Positions 1 to 8,291 of a stretch of DNA of 64,000 bases are shown here, in pieces. The notes under the pieces are model-generated. The model worked only from the letters and a program-made list of their open reading frames with translations. It ran no database searches and was not told the origin of the DNA. The translations under genes and the position numbers were made by a program. The first letter of the stretch is position 1; each line of letters starts with the position of its first letter. The DNA comes from BP-191 sp035940575 (GTDB lineage: Bacteria; Actinomycetota; Actinomycetes; BP-191): NCBI GenBank assembly GCA_035940575.1, contig DASZER010000016.1, positions 55,812-119,811 of the forward strand, written 5' to 3'.

Positions 1-481
1 CCTTGACCGGGATGGTCCACGTGATCGTGCTGCCGTCGATCTTCGCCGACACGTCCGTGTAGGCGTAGCCCGTCGTGCCGTCGTCGCAGGTACGGACCGC
101 GGCGCCGTTGAGCGAGGCGTCGGGGTTGATGCTCTGCTCGGTCCAGAACTCGCAGCCGCCGATGTCGCCGACCACGCGGTAGATGCCGATCGTCGGCGCC
201 GCCGCGAGCTTGAGGCTGACGAGGACCTTGGTCGCGGCGCTGCCTGCCTTGTCCGTGACGATCTTCACCTCGCGGATGTCGAACGCGTCGACCTGGCCGG
301 GGGTCGCGGTGCCGCCCGACGGCCCGGCGCCGAGGCCGGGGTCGAGCGCGTTGGCGTCGCCGGCGAGGTCGGTGAACACGAGCGGCTTCGGCGCGGCCGG
401 CTTCTTGGCTGCGGCGTTGGCGACGCCCGGCACGGCGAGCGCGACGGCGAGGGTCGCGGCGGCGGCGGTACGGATCTTCAC
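1..481 (-). CDS. Secreted protein, 3' end beyond window edge
   Basis: The visible 160 codons start at a GTG (481-479) preceded by a purine-rich ribosome site, and open with a signal peptide (MKIRTAAAATLAVALAVPGV, then an Ala-rich cleavage region). The mature part is Ala/Pro-rich, then moves into a beta-rich region containing the STITWTIPV motif, where the window ends. The same kind of motif (NTITWTVPM) occurs in the secreted protein at 1803-2492, so the two are paralogues on either side of mrp. Function unknown; an extracellular beta-sandwich is my inference. The start is well supported because the signal peptide begins exactly there. Confidence 0.75.
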   Translation of the reverse strand, partial: MKIRTAAAATLAVALAVPGVANAAAKKPAAPKPLVFTDLAGDANALDPGLGAGPSGGTATPGQVDAFDIREVKIVTDKAGSAATKVLVSLKLAAAPTIGIYRVVGDIGGCEFWTEQSINPDASLNGAAVRTCDDGTTGYAYTDVSAKIDGSTITWTIPVK

Positions 482-623
482 TGGGAGGTCCCCTTCTGGG
501 TAACGGCCATCTCTGGGTCTTTCGACGCTGGGAAGCCGTGCCCTGCCCGGCCCCGTACACTGAACGAGCGAGGCGGCAGCGGGACACGCGCCGCACCCCA
601 TCCCTTGTGAGGACACGTTCTCG

Positions 624-1748
624 ATGCCGACTGTCGAGCAGGTCAACGCCGCGCTGGCGACCGTGCAGGACCCGGAGATCCACAAGCCGATCACCGAGCT
701 GAACATGGTCGAGTCGGTGGACGTCGGCGCCGACGGCGTCGTCTCCGTACGCGTGCTGCTGACGGTCGCCGGCTGCCCGTTGAAGGACAAGATCACCCGC
801 GACGTCACCGAGGCCGTCTCCGCGCTGCCCGGCGTCACCGGCGTCCGCGTCGACCTCGGCGTGATGGACGACGAGCAGCGCGCGGCGCTCCAGACGCAGC
901 TCCGCGGCGGGCAGGCCACGCGCGAGATCCCGTTCGCGCAGCCGGGCTCGCTGACCCGCGTCTACGCCGTCGCGTCCGGCAAGGGCGGCGTCGGCAAGTC
1001 GTCGGTCACCGCCAACCTCGCGGCCGCGATGGCGGCCAACGGCCTGAAGGTCGGCGTCGTCGACGCGGACATCTACGGCTTCTCGATCCCGCGCATGCTC
1101 GGCGTCGAGGGCCGCCCGACGCAGGTCGAGTCGATGATCATGCCGCCGACCTCGCACGGCGTGAAGGTCATCTCGATCGGCATGTTCGTGCAGGGCAACC
1201 AGCCGGTCGTGTGGCGCGGCCCGATGCTGCACAGGGCGTTGCAGCAGTTCCTCTCCGACGTGTTCTGGGGCGACCTCGACGTCCTGCTCTGCGACCTCCC
1301 GCCGGGCACCGGCGACATCGCCATCTCGATCGCGCAGCTCATCCCGAGCGCGGAGATCCTCGTCGTCACGACGCCGCAGCTCGCCGCGCGCGAGGTGGCC
1401 GAGCGCGCCGGCTCGATCGCGGTGCAGACGCGCCAGCGGCTCGCCGGCGTCGTCGAGAACATGGCCGGGCTCGCGTGCCCGCACTGCGGCGACCACGTGG
1501 ACGTGTTCGGCTCGGGCGGCGGCCAGGCGGTCGCCGAGGCGCTGACGCGGACCATCGGCGCGCCGGTGCCGTTGCTCGGCCAGGTGCCGATCGACGTGCG
1601 CCTGCGCGAGGGCGGTGACAACGGCACGCCGCTCGTGCTCAGCGACCCCGACTCCGCCGCCGCGAAGGAGCTGCGCCGCATCGCCGACCAGCTCGGCACG
1701 CGTTCGCGCGGCCTCGCCGGTCGCTCCCTCGGCCTCTCCCCCGCGTAG
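624..1748 (+). CDS. mrp: Mrp/ApbC-type iron-sulfur cluster carrier ATPase
   Basis: 374 residues. Residues 1-95 form an N-terminal MIP18/DUF59-like domain. The P-loop NTPase of the Mrp/Nbp35 family follows, with the deviant Walker A motif GKGGVGKS at about 119-126, DADIYG near 148, and the cluster-binding CPHC pair (Cys285, Cys288). The family is known to bind and transfer Fe-S clusters to apoproteins in the cytosol. The length matches typical bacterial Mrp. It stands alone on the plus strand and ends at a strong bidirectional hairpin (1758-1785). In mycobacteria mrp also lies near the sigE operon, consistent with the genes at 3-6.6 kb. Confidence 0.95.
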   Translation: MPTVEQVNAALATVQDPEIHKPITELNMVESVDVGADGVVSVRVLLTVAGCPLKDKITRDVTEAVSALPGVTGVRVDLGVMDDEQRAALQTQLRGGQATREIPFAQPGSLTRVYAVASGKGGVGKSSVTANLAAAMAANGLKVGVVDADIYGFSIPRMLGVEGRPTQVESMIMPPTSHGVKVISIGMFVQGNQPVVWRGPMLHRALQQFLSDVFWGDLDVLLCDLPPGTGDIAISIAQLIPSAEILVVTTPQLAAREVAERAGSIAVQTRQRLAGVVENMAGLACPHCGDHVDVFGSGGGQAVAEALTRTIGAPVPLLGQVPIDVRLREGGDNGTPLVLSDPDSAAAKELRRIADQLGTRSRGLAGRSLGLSPA

Positions 1749-1757
1749 CGCACGCGA

Positions 1758-1785
1758 AAGGGCCGCGACCGAGGTCGCGGCCCTT
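1758..1785. terminator. Bidirectional terminator hairpin between mrp and the convergent secreted-protein gene
   Basis: A perfect 13-bp inverted repeat (AAGGGCCGCGACC, 1758-1770, with its complement 1773-1785) is separated by two bases. It sits between the stop at 1748 and the convergent stop at 1803. Its ends are A-rich on one side and T-rich on the other, so it can serve both strands. Confidence 0.8.
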
Positions 1786-1802
1786 CGTCGTGCGCGTGCC
1801 CG

Positions 1803-2492
1803 CTACGCGAGCGTGAACGAGTCGCCGTCCTTCGCCGAGTTGTCGACGACGCCGTTGGCGGCGCCGCAGGTGCGGCCGAGCTCGGGCGTGTCGTCCGGCG
1901 TGCAGGTGTTGTAGTCCTGCAGCTCGCGGACCTCGAACCACAGGTCCGTGATCTTCGTGCCGGCCTTCACGCCGGAGTCCGCCGGGATCGCGGACATCGG
2001 GACGGTCCAGGTGATCGTGTTGTCCTTGATGACCGGCGCGGGGATCGCGGTGAGGCGGATCGTCTCGTCGATGCAGTCGTCGCGCAGCGCGGACTGCGGG
2101 ATCTGGTCGTCGCTGCCGGGGTTGGTGTAGTAGACGACGCCGAAGATGCCGCACTTCGGCGTCGTGCCGAGCATGCGGTAGACGAGCGCGGTCGGGTCGG
2201 GCGGCGTCGGCGGGCCCGACAGCGTCGTCGTGACCGTGAAGCCGGTGACCGTCGTGACGGTCTTGCCCTTGACCTTCTTCGTCGTCTTCGTCGTCTGCCA
2301 CAGCACCGACGTGACGTCGGCGTACGCCTGGGTGAGCGGCACCGTGGTGTTGTCGCGGGTGGCCTCGTGGTTGACGTTGGCCGTGAAGTTCGCGTCACCG
2401 GAGGGGTCGGTGACCTGGGGTGCCGGCGCGGCACCGGCGTGCGGGGCGAGCAGCGCCAGCGCGAGCGCGGGCGCGAGAACGAGACGGCGCAT
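1803..2492 (-). CDS. Secreted protein, paralogue of the gene at the left edge
   Basis: 229 residues. I start at the ATG at 2492 (MRRLVLAPALALALLAPHAG), which directly begins a classical signal peptide; the open frame runs further upstream but without signal features. The mature protein has the segment QVTDPSGDANF, several short beta-strand-like stretches, four cysteines that could form disulfides, and the motif NTITWTVPMSAIPADSG shared in part with the protein at 1-481. No catalytic motif is recognisable. It converges with mrp across a strong hairpin and diverges from the small secreted protein at 2643. Probably an exported beta-sandwich protein of unknown role. Confidence 0.75.
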   Translation of the reverse strand: MRRLVLAPALALALLAPHAGAAPAPQVTDPSGDANFTANVNHEATRDNTTVPLTQAYADVTSVLWQTTKTTKKVKGKTVTTVTGFTVTTTLSGPPTPPDPTALVYRMLGTTPKCGIFGVVYYTNPGSDDQIPQSALRDDCIDETIRLTAIPAPVIKDNTITWTVPMSAIPADSGVKAGTKITDLWFEVRELQDYNTCTPDDTPELGRTCGAANGVVDNSAKDGDSFTLA

Positions 2493-2642
2493 GGGTACGC
2501 GTCCCCCTCCTGGTCTGGGTGATGTGAACGCGGCGGAGTTCGCCACTGCGAGCGACTCTCCTGTGAGAGCCGCACTGGACGCGTCCGGTTCGCCCCGTTA
2601 CGTTCGCCGCCGTCCGATCCGTCCGTCCCAGCCGGAGGAACG

Positions 2643-2984
2643 TTGAACCGCGCCCTGCTCCCCAGCCTCGCCGCCGTCGCCCTCGCGGGCGCGATCGGCG
2701 CGGGCTTCCACACCGTCGCCGGTGCCGAGGACTGCTACGGCCTCGACGCCGCACGCGTCTGCGCCACCCCGGACAACACGCCCCGCGTCGAGCCGACCGG
2801 CGGGTCGGTCGGCGAGTGCGTCCACGTCGGCTCGTCCTGCACGCCCGTGTCCGCGCCGGCTCCGGTGGTCTCGCGGGACCCGAAGGGCGGGCCGCTCGTG
2901 GACACCGGGTGCTACGTCGGCACCCAGACGTGCGAGGACTGGGCCGAGGAGCGCCTGCCGCAGACGGCGGCCGCGAGGCCGTGA
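2643..2984 (+). CDS. Small secreted cysteine-containing protein
   Basis: 113 residues from a TTG start (2643) placed 4 bases after GGAGGAACG; the ribosome site decides the start. A signal peptide covers about residues 1-27 (LPSLAAVALAGAIGAGFHTV, then AGA). The mature 85 residues hold six cysteines, possibly three disulfides, and no recognised domain. The stop lies 4 bases from the convergent tatB stop. Function unknown. Confidence 0.6.
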   Translation: MNRALLPSLAAVALAGAIGAGFHTVAGAEDCYGLDAARVCATPDNTPRVEPTGGSVGECVHVGSSCTPVSAPAPVVSRDPKGGPLVDTGCYVGTQTCEDWAEERLPQTAAARP

Positions 2985-2988
2985 CCTA

Positions 2989-3288
2989 CTAGGTCGCGTC
3001 CGGGTCGTAGGGCGGCCGCTCTCCCGCGGGGAGGGCGGCCGTCGCCGCCTTCGGCACGTCCGGCTCGTCGTCGTCGAAGAACCGCCGCGGGTCGAGCCTG
3101 CGGATCTCGTCCACGTCCACGCCGAACTCGTCGCGCAGGTCCTTCGAGACGCCGGTCGCCATGCGGCGCAGCTCGCGGACGAGCCTGCCCGCGTCGGCGG
3201 CGACCTTGGGCAGGCGCTCGGGGCCGAAGATCAGCATGCCGAGGACGAACAGCACCGCGAGCTCGGCCCACCCGAGGTTGTTGAACAA
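2989..3288 (-). CDS. tatB: Sec-independent protein translocase subunit TatB
   Basis: 99 residues with the TatA/B architecture: an N-terminal transmembrane helix (LGWAELAVLFVLGMLIFGPE), the hinge FGPERLP, an amphipathic helix (KVAADAGRLVRELRRMA) and a charged, acidic cytoplasmic tail. The glutamate in the membrane segment (WAELAV) and the Pro in the hinge favour TatB over TatA. TatB recognises twin-arginine signal peptides together with TatC, which is not in the window. It is the last gene of the sigE-rseA-rseB-htrA-tatB run, 12 bp after htrA, the arrangement known from other actinobacteria. Confidence 0.9.
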   Translation of the reverse strand: MFNNLGWAELAVLFVLGMLIFGPERLPKVAADAGRLVRELRRMATGVSKDLRDEFGVDVDEIRRLDPRRFFDDDEPDVPKAATAALPAGERPPYDPDAT

Positions 3289-3300
3289 CGCGGCTCCCGC

Positions 3301-4488
3301 CTAGTCCGGCTTCTGCCCCAGCGTGACGCGGACGGTGCTCTCGCGGCCGTCCCTGACGTACGCCACCTCGACAGTCTCCCCCACGCGGTGCGCGCGGATG
3401 GCCGCAATCAGGTCTCCCATGCTCGCGACCTTGTGCGAGCCGAGCCGGACGACGACGTCGCGCGCCTTCAGCCCGGCGACGTACGCGGGCCCGCCCTCGA
3501 CGACCTCCATCACGAGCGCGCCCTGCTGGACGCCGATGCCGAAGCGCTTGGCGGTCTGCGGCGTGAGGTCGTTGCCACTGACGCCGAGGTACGGGTGCGT
3601 CGCGCGCCCGGTACGGATGATCTGCTCGGCGACGGCGCGCGCCTCGTCCACCGGGATCGCGAAGCCGATGCTGATCGACCCGCCGCCGCCGCCGAGCACG
3701 TTGCCGAGCGAGGCGATCGCCGAGCTGATGCCGATGACCCGGCCGGCGCGGTCCACGAGCGCGCCGCCGGAGTTGCCGGGGTTGATCGCGGCGTCGGTCT
3801 GGATCGCGTCGACGAGCAGCGTCGAGCCGTCCTCGTTCGGGATGTCGAGCGAACGGTGCAGCGCGCTGATGATCCCGGCCGTCACGCTGCCGGCGAGGCC
3901 GAGCGGCGAGCCGATGACGACGACGGGGTCGCCGACCTGGAGGTCGTTCGAACGCCCGAGGCGAGCGACGGGGAGGTTCGTCACCTTGATCTTCACGACC
4001 GCGAGGTCGGTGTCGTCGTCGGAGCCGACGAGCGTCGCCTCGGCCGTGGTGCCGTCGGCGAGCGTGACGTCGATCTCGTCGGCGTCGGCGACGACGTGGT
4101 GGTTGGTGACGATGTAGCCGTCGCGGCCGATGATCACGCCGGAGCCCGCGCCGTTCGCGACGCGGATGCTGACGACGGCGGGAACGACGTCGCGCGCGAT
4201 CGCGGCGACGGTACCGGGCGTCGTGTCGCGCGGCGTCGTGACGCCGGTGGCGACGGTGTAGGAGGGGTCGCGGCCCGAACGCTCCTCGCTGCGCATGACC
4301 AGCGCCGCGCCACCCGCGCCGCCGAGGCCGCCGACGAGCAGCGCGCCGAGCGCCACCGCGACGACGGTGCCGAGCCTGCCGAGGCCGCGTCGCGGCGTTC
4401 CGGAGTACGGCGACCAGAGCTGCTCCGTCGAGCGCCACGCGCCGTCCTCGACCGGCGGCGGCTGCAGCCACGGGTCCTGCTCGGTCAT
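3301..4488 (-). CDS. htrA: HtrA-like membrane-anchored serine protease with PDZ domain
   Basis: 395 residues. A cytoplasmic Pro-rich segment (1-35) is followed by one transmembrane helix (about 38-65), a trypsin-like domain with the triad His131 (TNHHVV), Asp161 (DDDTDLAVVK) and Ser240 (NPGNSGG), and a C-terminal PDZ domain (about 295-390). This is the DegP/HtrA layout of envelope quality-control proteases, active on the outer face of the membrane. The ATG at 4488 follows GGGAGA. It lies 8 bp downstream of the RseB-like gene, so it is probably induced with the SigE stress regulon. Confidence 0.93.
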   Translation of the reverse strand: MTEQDPWLQPPPVEDGAWRSTEQLWSPYSGTPRRGLGRLGTVVAVALGALLVGGLGGAGGAALVMRSEERSGRDPSYTVATGVTTPRDTTPGTVAAIARDVVPAVVSIRVANGAGSGVIIGRDGYIVTNHHVVADADEIDVTLADGTTAEATLVGSDDDTDLAVVKIKVTNLPVARLGRSNDLQVGDPVVVIGSPLGLAGSVTAGIISALHRSLDIPNEDGSTLLVDAIQTDAAINPGNSGGALVDRAGRVIGISSAIASLGNVLGGGGGSISIGFAIPVDEARAVAEQIIRTGRATHPYLGVSGNDLTPQTAKRFGIGVQQGALVMEVVEGGPAYVAGLKARDVVVRLGSHKVASMGDLIAAIRAHRVGETVEVAYVRDGRESTVRVTLGQKPD

Positions 4489-4496
4489 CGGTCTCC

Positions 4497-5558
4497 CTAC
4501 GCGAACGGGTTGAACCACGACCCGACGCGGGCGATGCCGTTGCCGAGCCGCGAGCCGATGCCCGGCCCGGGGTTGCCGTGCGGCAGCGCCCCGACGAGGT
4601 CGGCGAGCGTCTGCGCGGGACACTCCGCGACGACCGTGAAGACGTACCCGTCCCCGGCCCACACCACCCGTTGCGGGAACGCGCCCTGGACGTGCACGTC
4701 CGCGCCCGCCACCTGCTCCTCGCGCCAGCCGTCGACGCTGCCGTCCGCGAGCCGGCCGCGCTGCTGGAACACGCTGACCGACGAGACGCCGTCGGAGTAC
4801 GTGAGCTGGAGCACCTGGGCGTCGCCGTCGCCGGTCATCCGCGCGTCGAACAGCTCGAGCCCGGACGCGAGCCCCTCCGGCACGTGCCAGCCGTCCGAGC
4901 GCATCAGCGCGACGTCGGGGAACGCCAGCGGCTGGCCGTCGGCGACGGGCATCGCCCGCACGCCGTCCATGCTCGACTCGCGCGGCGACGACGCCGTGCC
5001 GACGACGAGGTCGAGGAACGCGCTCTCCCGCACCGTCCGCCCCTCGCCGTCGAGCACCTCGCGGCGCAGCGGCAGCGACGTCTCCCTGTCGATCCAGTAG
5101 CGGGCCGTGGGCGACGTCGAGGGGCGGCGTACCGCGACGACCGTCGCAAGGCGGCCCGCGACCTCGCCGCTGCCCTCGACCGCGATCTCGTAGTGCTTCG
5201 ACAGCAGGGTCAACGTGCCGTTGGCGAAGCCGACGACGTCGGGCAGGCCGCCGGACTCGTCGTCGTAGACGGCGCCGCCCGGGCTCTGCGGCGTGGGCCG
5301 CACGCGGACGAGCAGGCCCTGGCCCGCGACGTGCGAGACGTCGACGACGGCGCTGGTGGAGCCGTTCGGCGACCAGTACGACACCATCTGCGTGCCGCGG
5401 TAGGTGAGGTCCTGCGCGGCGCGGCCCGCGCGTTCGAGCAGGGCGAGCGCGTCGTCGGCCGCGCTCCACGCGAGCGGCTCGGCGGGCACGGCGTACACGG
5501 GCGCGGCGAGCGCCACCAGGCACCCGCCGGTCGCGGCGAGGAGCAGCCCCCGCCTCAT
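4497..5558 (-). CDS. rseB: MucB/RseB-like regulator of the SigE anti-sigma factor
   Basis: 353 residues beginning with a signal peptide (MRRGLLLAATGGCLVALAAP). The N-terminal half has the lipoprotein-carrier-like fold typical of RseB (residues about 30-230: YRGTQMVSYW, then DVVGFANGTLTLLSKHYEIA and YWIDRETSLPLRRE), followed by a smaller C-terminal domain. In proteobacteria RseB binds the extracytoplasmic part of the anti-sigma factor and protects it from cleavage; the same role is inferred here. Its ATG overlaps the anti-sigma stop (ATGA, 5555-5558), giving translational coupling. In mycobacteria this position is missing between rseA and htrA, so its presence separates this organism from them. 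Confidence 0.8.
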   Translation of the reverse strand: MRRGLLLAATGGCLVALAAPVYAVPAEPLAWSAADDALALLERAGRAAQDLTYRGTQMVSYWSPNGSTSAVVDVSHVAGQGLLVRVRPTPQSPGGAVYDDESGGLPDVVGFANGTLTLLSKHYEIAVEGSGEVAGRLATVVAVRRPSTSPTARYWIDRETSLPLRREVLDGEGRTVRESAFLDLVVGTASSPRESSMDGVRAMPVADGQPLAFPDVALMRSDGWHVPEGLASGLELFDARMTGDGDAQVLQLTYSDGVSSVSVFQQRGRLADGSVDGWREEQVAGADVHVQGAFPQRVVWAGDGYVFTVVAECPAQTLADLVGALPHGNPGPGIGSRLGNGIARVGSWFNPFA

Positions 5559-6067
5559 CGCCCGAACGACGACAGGATGACGCTGCCGGCCGGGTCGTTG
5601 AGCGGGCCGAGGCGCCCGGTGGTGGCGGCGTGGTCCTCGACGAACGACTCGACCGGGGGACGTACGGGATGTCCGCCCTTCTCGCCGCCGACGGCGGCGA
5701 CACCCGCGACGAGCGCGACGCCGAGCGCGGAGTACGACACCGCGCGGCTGCGCAGCGAGGCGCGCTCGGCGGGGCGGCGCGCGACGCGGCGGCGCGGCGG
5801 GCCGGGGCGGGTCGACGCGCCGCGGACGACGTCGCCGTCGTTGCTCGGCGCCGCGGCGGTGCGGGCGATGTCGAGCAGGCGGGCGTTGAGGCCGCTGGGG
5901 ACCTCGGGGTCGGACTGGTTGGCGAGCAGCGCCTTGAGGCGGCGCTGCGCGTCCACCTCGGCGCGGCACCCGTCGCAGCGGGTGATGTGCGCGAGCGCCC
6001 GGTCGCGGGCGTCGTGGGAGAGCTCGTTGTCCACGAGCGCGGCGGCGAGGTCGTCGAGGTGGCTCAT
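5555..6067 (-). CDS. rseA: Zinc-binding anti-sigma factor for SigE (RseA-type)
   Basis: 170 residues. The N-terminal domain carries the zinc anti-sigma signature H-x3-C-x2-C (His27, Cys31, Cys34 in ALAHITRCDGC), which binds and silences ECF sigma factors. A single membrane segment follows at about 112-131 (SYSALGVALVAGVAAVGG), then an external tail. The start overlaps the sigE stop (ATGA, 6064-6067), ensuring near-equal synthesis of sigma and anti-sigma. Release would come through proteolysis or redox change of the zinc site, by analogy with RseA/RsrA systems. Confidence 0.9.
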   Translation of the reverse strand: MSHLDDLAAALVDNELSHDARDRALAHITRCDGCRAEVDAQRRLKALLANQSDPEVPSGLNARLLDIARTAAAPSNDGDVVRGASTRPGPPRRRVARRPAERASLRSRAVSYSALGVALVAGVAAVGGEKGGHPVRPPVESFVEDHAATTGRLGPLNDPAGSVILSSFGR

Positions 6068-6636
6068 CGGGTGGTCTCCAGGGCCGCGCGGATCTGGGCA
6101 CGGCCGCGGTGGATGCGACTGCGTACGGTGCCGAGCTTGACGCCGAGGGTCGCCGAGATCTCCTCGTACGACAGCCCCTCGATGTCGCAGAGGACGACCG
6201 CCGCCCGGAACTCCGGCGACAGCGAGTCGAGCGCCTTCTGCACGTCGTAGTCGAAGAGCCTGTCGTCGACCTCGGTGGCCGGGCTCGGCGCGGTGCCGGC
6301 GACGCGCTCGGCGTCGTCGGGCAGCGGGTCGAAGCGCACGCGGTTCTTGCGGCGCACGCCGTCGAGGAACAGGTTCGTCGTGATCCGGTGCAGCCAGCCC
6401 TCGAACGTGCCCGGGGTGTAGTCGGCGAGGGAGCGGAAGACGCGGACGAACACGTCCTGCGTCAGGTCCTCGGCGTCGTGCTTGTTGCCGGTGAGGCGGT
6501 ACGCCAGGCGGAACACCCGCGCGGAGTGCGTGCGGACGACCTCGTCCCACGTCGGCGGCACCCAGGGGGCGTCCGCGGCGACGGCGGGCACGTCCTCCAC
6601 GACACCTCCCCGGTCCAGCACGGCGCTTTCCATCAT
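6064..6636 (-). CDS. sigE: ECF RNA polymerase sigma factor SigE
   Basis: 190 residues with sigma-70 region 2 (about 30-98; RLTGNKHDAEDLTQDVFVRV) and region 4 (about 132-185; DIEGLSYEEISATLGVKLGT, then VRSRIHRGRAQ), and no regions 1 or 3, as in ECF sigmas. It directs RNA polymerase to envelope-stress promoters. Two consecutive ATGs (6636 and 6633) are possible; the GGAG upstream fits the second slightly better. A likely autoregulatory promoter of the GGAAC/CGTT type lies at 6738-6764. Gene order sigE-rseA-rseB-htrA-tatB with a divergent methyltransferase matches the actinobacterial SigE locus. Confidence 0.95.
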   Translation of the reverse strand: MMESAVLDRGGVVEDVPAVAADAPWVPPTWDEVVRTHSARVFRLAYRLTGNKHDAEDLTQDVFVRVFRSLADYTPGTFEGWLHRITTNLFLDGVRRKNRVRFDPLPDDAERVAGTAPSPATEVDDRLFDYDVQKALDSLSPEFRAAVVLCDIEGLSYEEISATLGVKLGTVRSRIHRGRAQIRAALETTR

Positions 6637-6737
6637 CTGCTCCAACGGACGTTCGCGACAGCGGGGTGCTCCGGACGGCGGACGGCGCCGCCGGGATCGG
6701 GTCGGGTTCGGTCCCGGCGGCGTCCGCCATCCTCTGC

Positions 6738-6764
6738 AACGGCCCGGGCGCCCGCCGCGTTCCC
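6738..6764 (-). promoter_or_regulatory. Candidate SigE-dependent autoregulatory promoter
   Basis: Read on the minus strand, GGGAAC (6764-6759) and CGTT (6741-6738) are separated by 17 bases. This agrees with the ECF consensus GGAAC-N15 to 17-CGTT known for actinobacterial SigE. It would give a leader of roughly 95 nt before sigE and lies in the 142-bp gap to the divergent methyltransferase. Confidence 0.45.
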
Positions 6765-6778
6765 GTAGGGTTGGCCGC

Positions 6779-7420
6779 ATGGGGAACGCGCGCGGGAGCT
6801 GGGAGTACGCCGAGCGCTGGGTCCCCGAGGACGACGCGCTGCGCAACGGCCGCCGCCGCGCCGACGAGGTCGGCTGCACGCCGATCGGGCCCGGCGGGGG
6901 CGCGGCGCTGCGGCTCCTCGCGGCCGCGGCGTCGGCGCGTTCGGTCATCGAGATCGGCACGGGCACGGGCGTGTCGGGCACGTGGCTGCTGCGCGGCATG
7001 CGGCCCGACGGCGTGCTGACGTCGATCGACGTGGAGTCGGAGCACCAGCGGCTGGCGCGGCTGACGTTCGTCGAGGCCGGCTTCGAGCCGTCGCGGGTTC
7101 GCCTGATCTGCGGCGCGGCGCTCGAGGTGCTGCCCCGCTTCCAGGAGGAGGCGTACGACCTCCTGTTCATCGACGCGCTCAAGGCGGAGTACCCGGAGTA
7201 CCTCGTGGAGGGCGTACGGCTGCTGCGGCCCGGCGGCATCGTCGCCGTCGACAACGCGCTCTGGCACGACAAGGTCGCCGACCCCGACGCCGACGACCCC
7301 GACACCCAGGCCGTGCGCGCGCTCCTGGAGACGGTCGCGTCCGACACCGGCCTCGTGTCGGCGCTCCTGCCGGTCGGAGACGGCCTGCTCGTGGCCGTGA
7401 AGGGCCTGCTGCCCTCGTAG
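6779..7420 (+). CDS. SAM-dependent O-methyltransferase (class I, catechol-OMT-like)
   Basis: 213 residues. The SAM site IEIGTGTGVSGTWLL (about 60-74), the acidic strand end LTSIDVE and the metal/substrate region LLFIDALKAEYPEYL place it in the class I O-methyltransferase (Methyltransf_3) family. It likely acts in the cytosol on a small catechol-like substrate; the substrate is unknown. The ATG at 6779 is chosen because family members start close to the WEYAERWVPED segment. Divergent from sigE, exactly as in mycobacteria, suggesting shared upstream control. Confidence 0.85.
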   Translation: MGNARGSWEYAERWVPEDDALRNGRRRADEVGCTPIGPGGGAALRLLAAAASARSVIEIGTGTGVSGTWLLRGMRPDGVLTSIDVESEHQRLARLTFVEAGFEPSRVRLICGAALEVLPRFQEEAYDLLFIDALKAEYPEYLVEGVRLLRPGGIVAVDNALWHDKVADPDADDPDTQAVRALLETVASDTGLVSALLPVGDGLLVAVKGLLPS

Positions 7421-7429
7421 CCGCCGCGC

Positions 7430-7484
7430 GAACCTTGAAGATCGTCACGCGGGAGGGCGCGGTGCGGGCTTCACAGAACGTCCA
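7430..7484 (+). repeat. Dispersed intergenic palindrome-like element, copy 1
   Basis: Begins GAACCTTGAAGATCG and contains the core TTGAAGATCGTCACGCG (7435-7451). It starts 9 bases after the methyltransferase stop, between two convergent genes. Related copies are at about 22299, 38051 (reverse) and 47428. The distal half is G/C-rich and can fold back on the core less perfectly than in copy 3. Confidence 0.7.
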
Positions 7485-7499
7485 GGGCGCCCGTTACGG

Positions 7500-8291
7500 T
7501 CAGATCGTGAAGAAGCGGGCCTTGGCGGCGAACTCCGCGGCGAACGCCATGATCACGGCCAGGTAGAGCATGCCGGTGGCGGCGCGGATGGAGCCCTCGT
7601 TGACGAGCTTGTGCGTGAAGAACGCGAGCAGCGCGCAGACGGCGACGAGGCCGAACGCCAGGTAGAGCGTCAGGTCCGAGACGAGCAGCAACGGGTTCAG
7701 CGACGCCTCGCTCCCCGTGGGCCGCCCGCCCTTCGCCAGGCCCGCCGACACCAGCGCGAGCGCGCACCCGGCCGTGTACGCCCAGGCGTGCCAGCGCATC
7801 GGGTCGTTCGTGAGCTTGCGGTCCACGAGATACCAGTGGCCGAGCAGCATGCCGTCCCACGTGGCGCCGAGGAACGCCGCGCCGGTCACCATGGCCGCGA
7901 GCCCACCGACCTCCGTCGAGCCCACGCCGCGCAGGTCCGCGATCGCGAGCACGGCGACGAGGCCCAGGACGGCGGCGAGCGCCCCCGCCCACCGCGCGAG
8001 GCCGGAGCGCGCGTGCAGCAGCGCGAGCGTGACGGCCGACAGCAGGAGGAACGCCCACATCGAGTACGACGCGAACGACCCGCTCTCGCCGATGCGCGAC
8101 AGCGCGCCGCCGGCCGAGAGCCGGGCGAGCAGCGCGCAGACGACGACGGACCAGCCGACGAGCAGGAAGTAGCCGCGCTTCACGACGCCCCACACGGGCG
8201 CGACGACGAGCACGCCGAGGCTGCCCAGCGCGAACTCCAGCAGGATCACCGCGAGCACCCCGGCGGGCCCGCGGAACTCGGCTGCCTCCAT
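7500..8291 (-). CDS. Multi-pass integral membrane protein, unknown function
   Basis: 263 residues with seven to eight hydrophobic helices spread over the whole length. A notable conserved-looking stretch is ATWDGMLLGHWYLVDRKL (about 143-160), with His and Trp inside a membrane region, which could be a cofactor or ion site. No transporter signature is seen. The ATG at 8291 directly abuts the pepA stop (8292), so the two are co-transcribed. Not recognised beyond that. Confidence 0.7.
   Translation of the reverse strand: MEAAEFRGPAGVLAVILLEFALGSLGVLVVAPVWGVVKRGYFLLVGWSVVVCALLARLSAGGALSRIGESGSFASYSMWAFLLLSAVTLALLHARSGLARWAGALAAVLGLVAVLAIADLRGVGSTEVGGLAAMVTGAAFLGATWDGMLLGHWYLVDRKLTNDPMRWHAWAYTAGCALALVSAGLAKGGRPTGSEASLNPLLLVSDLTLYLAFGLVAVCALLAFFTHKLVNEGSIRAATGMLYLAVIMAFAAEFAAKARFFTI

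Noticed and set aside
470..481. GTGAAGATCCG resembling the repeat core TTGAAGATCG
   Set aside because: It is the start of a coding sequence and lacks the ACGCG half and palindrome.
2722..5100. Open frame of 792 codons on the plus strand
   Set aside because: Opposite the clearly real htrA, rseB and tatB genes; composition and start are typical of an antisense shadow.
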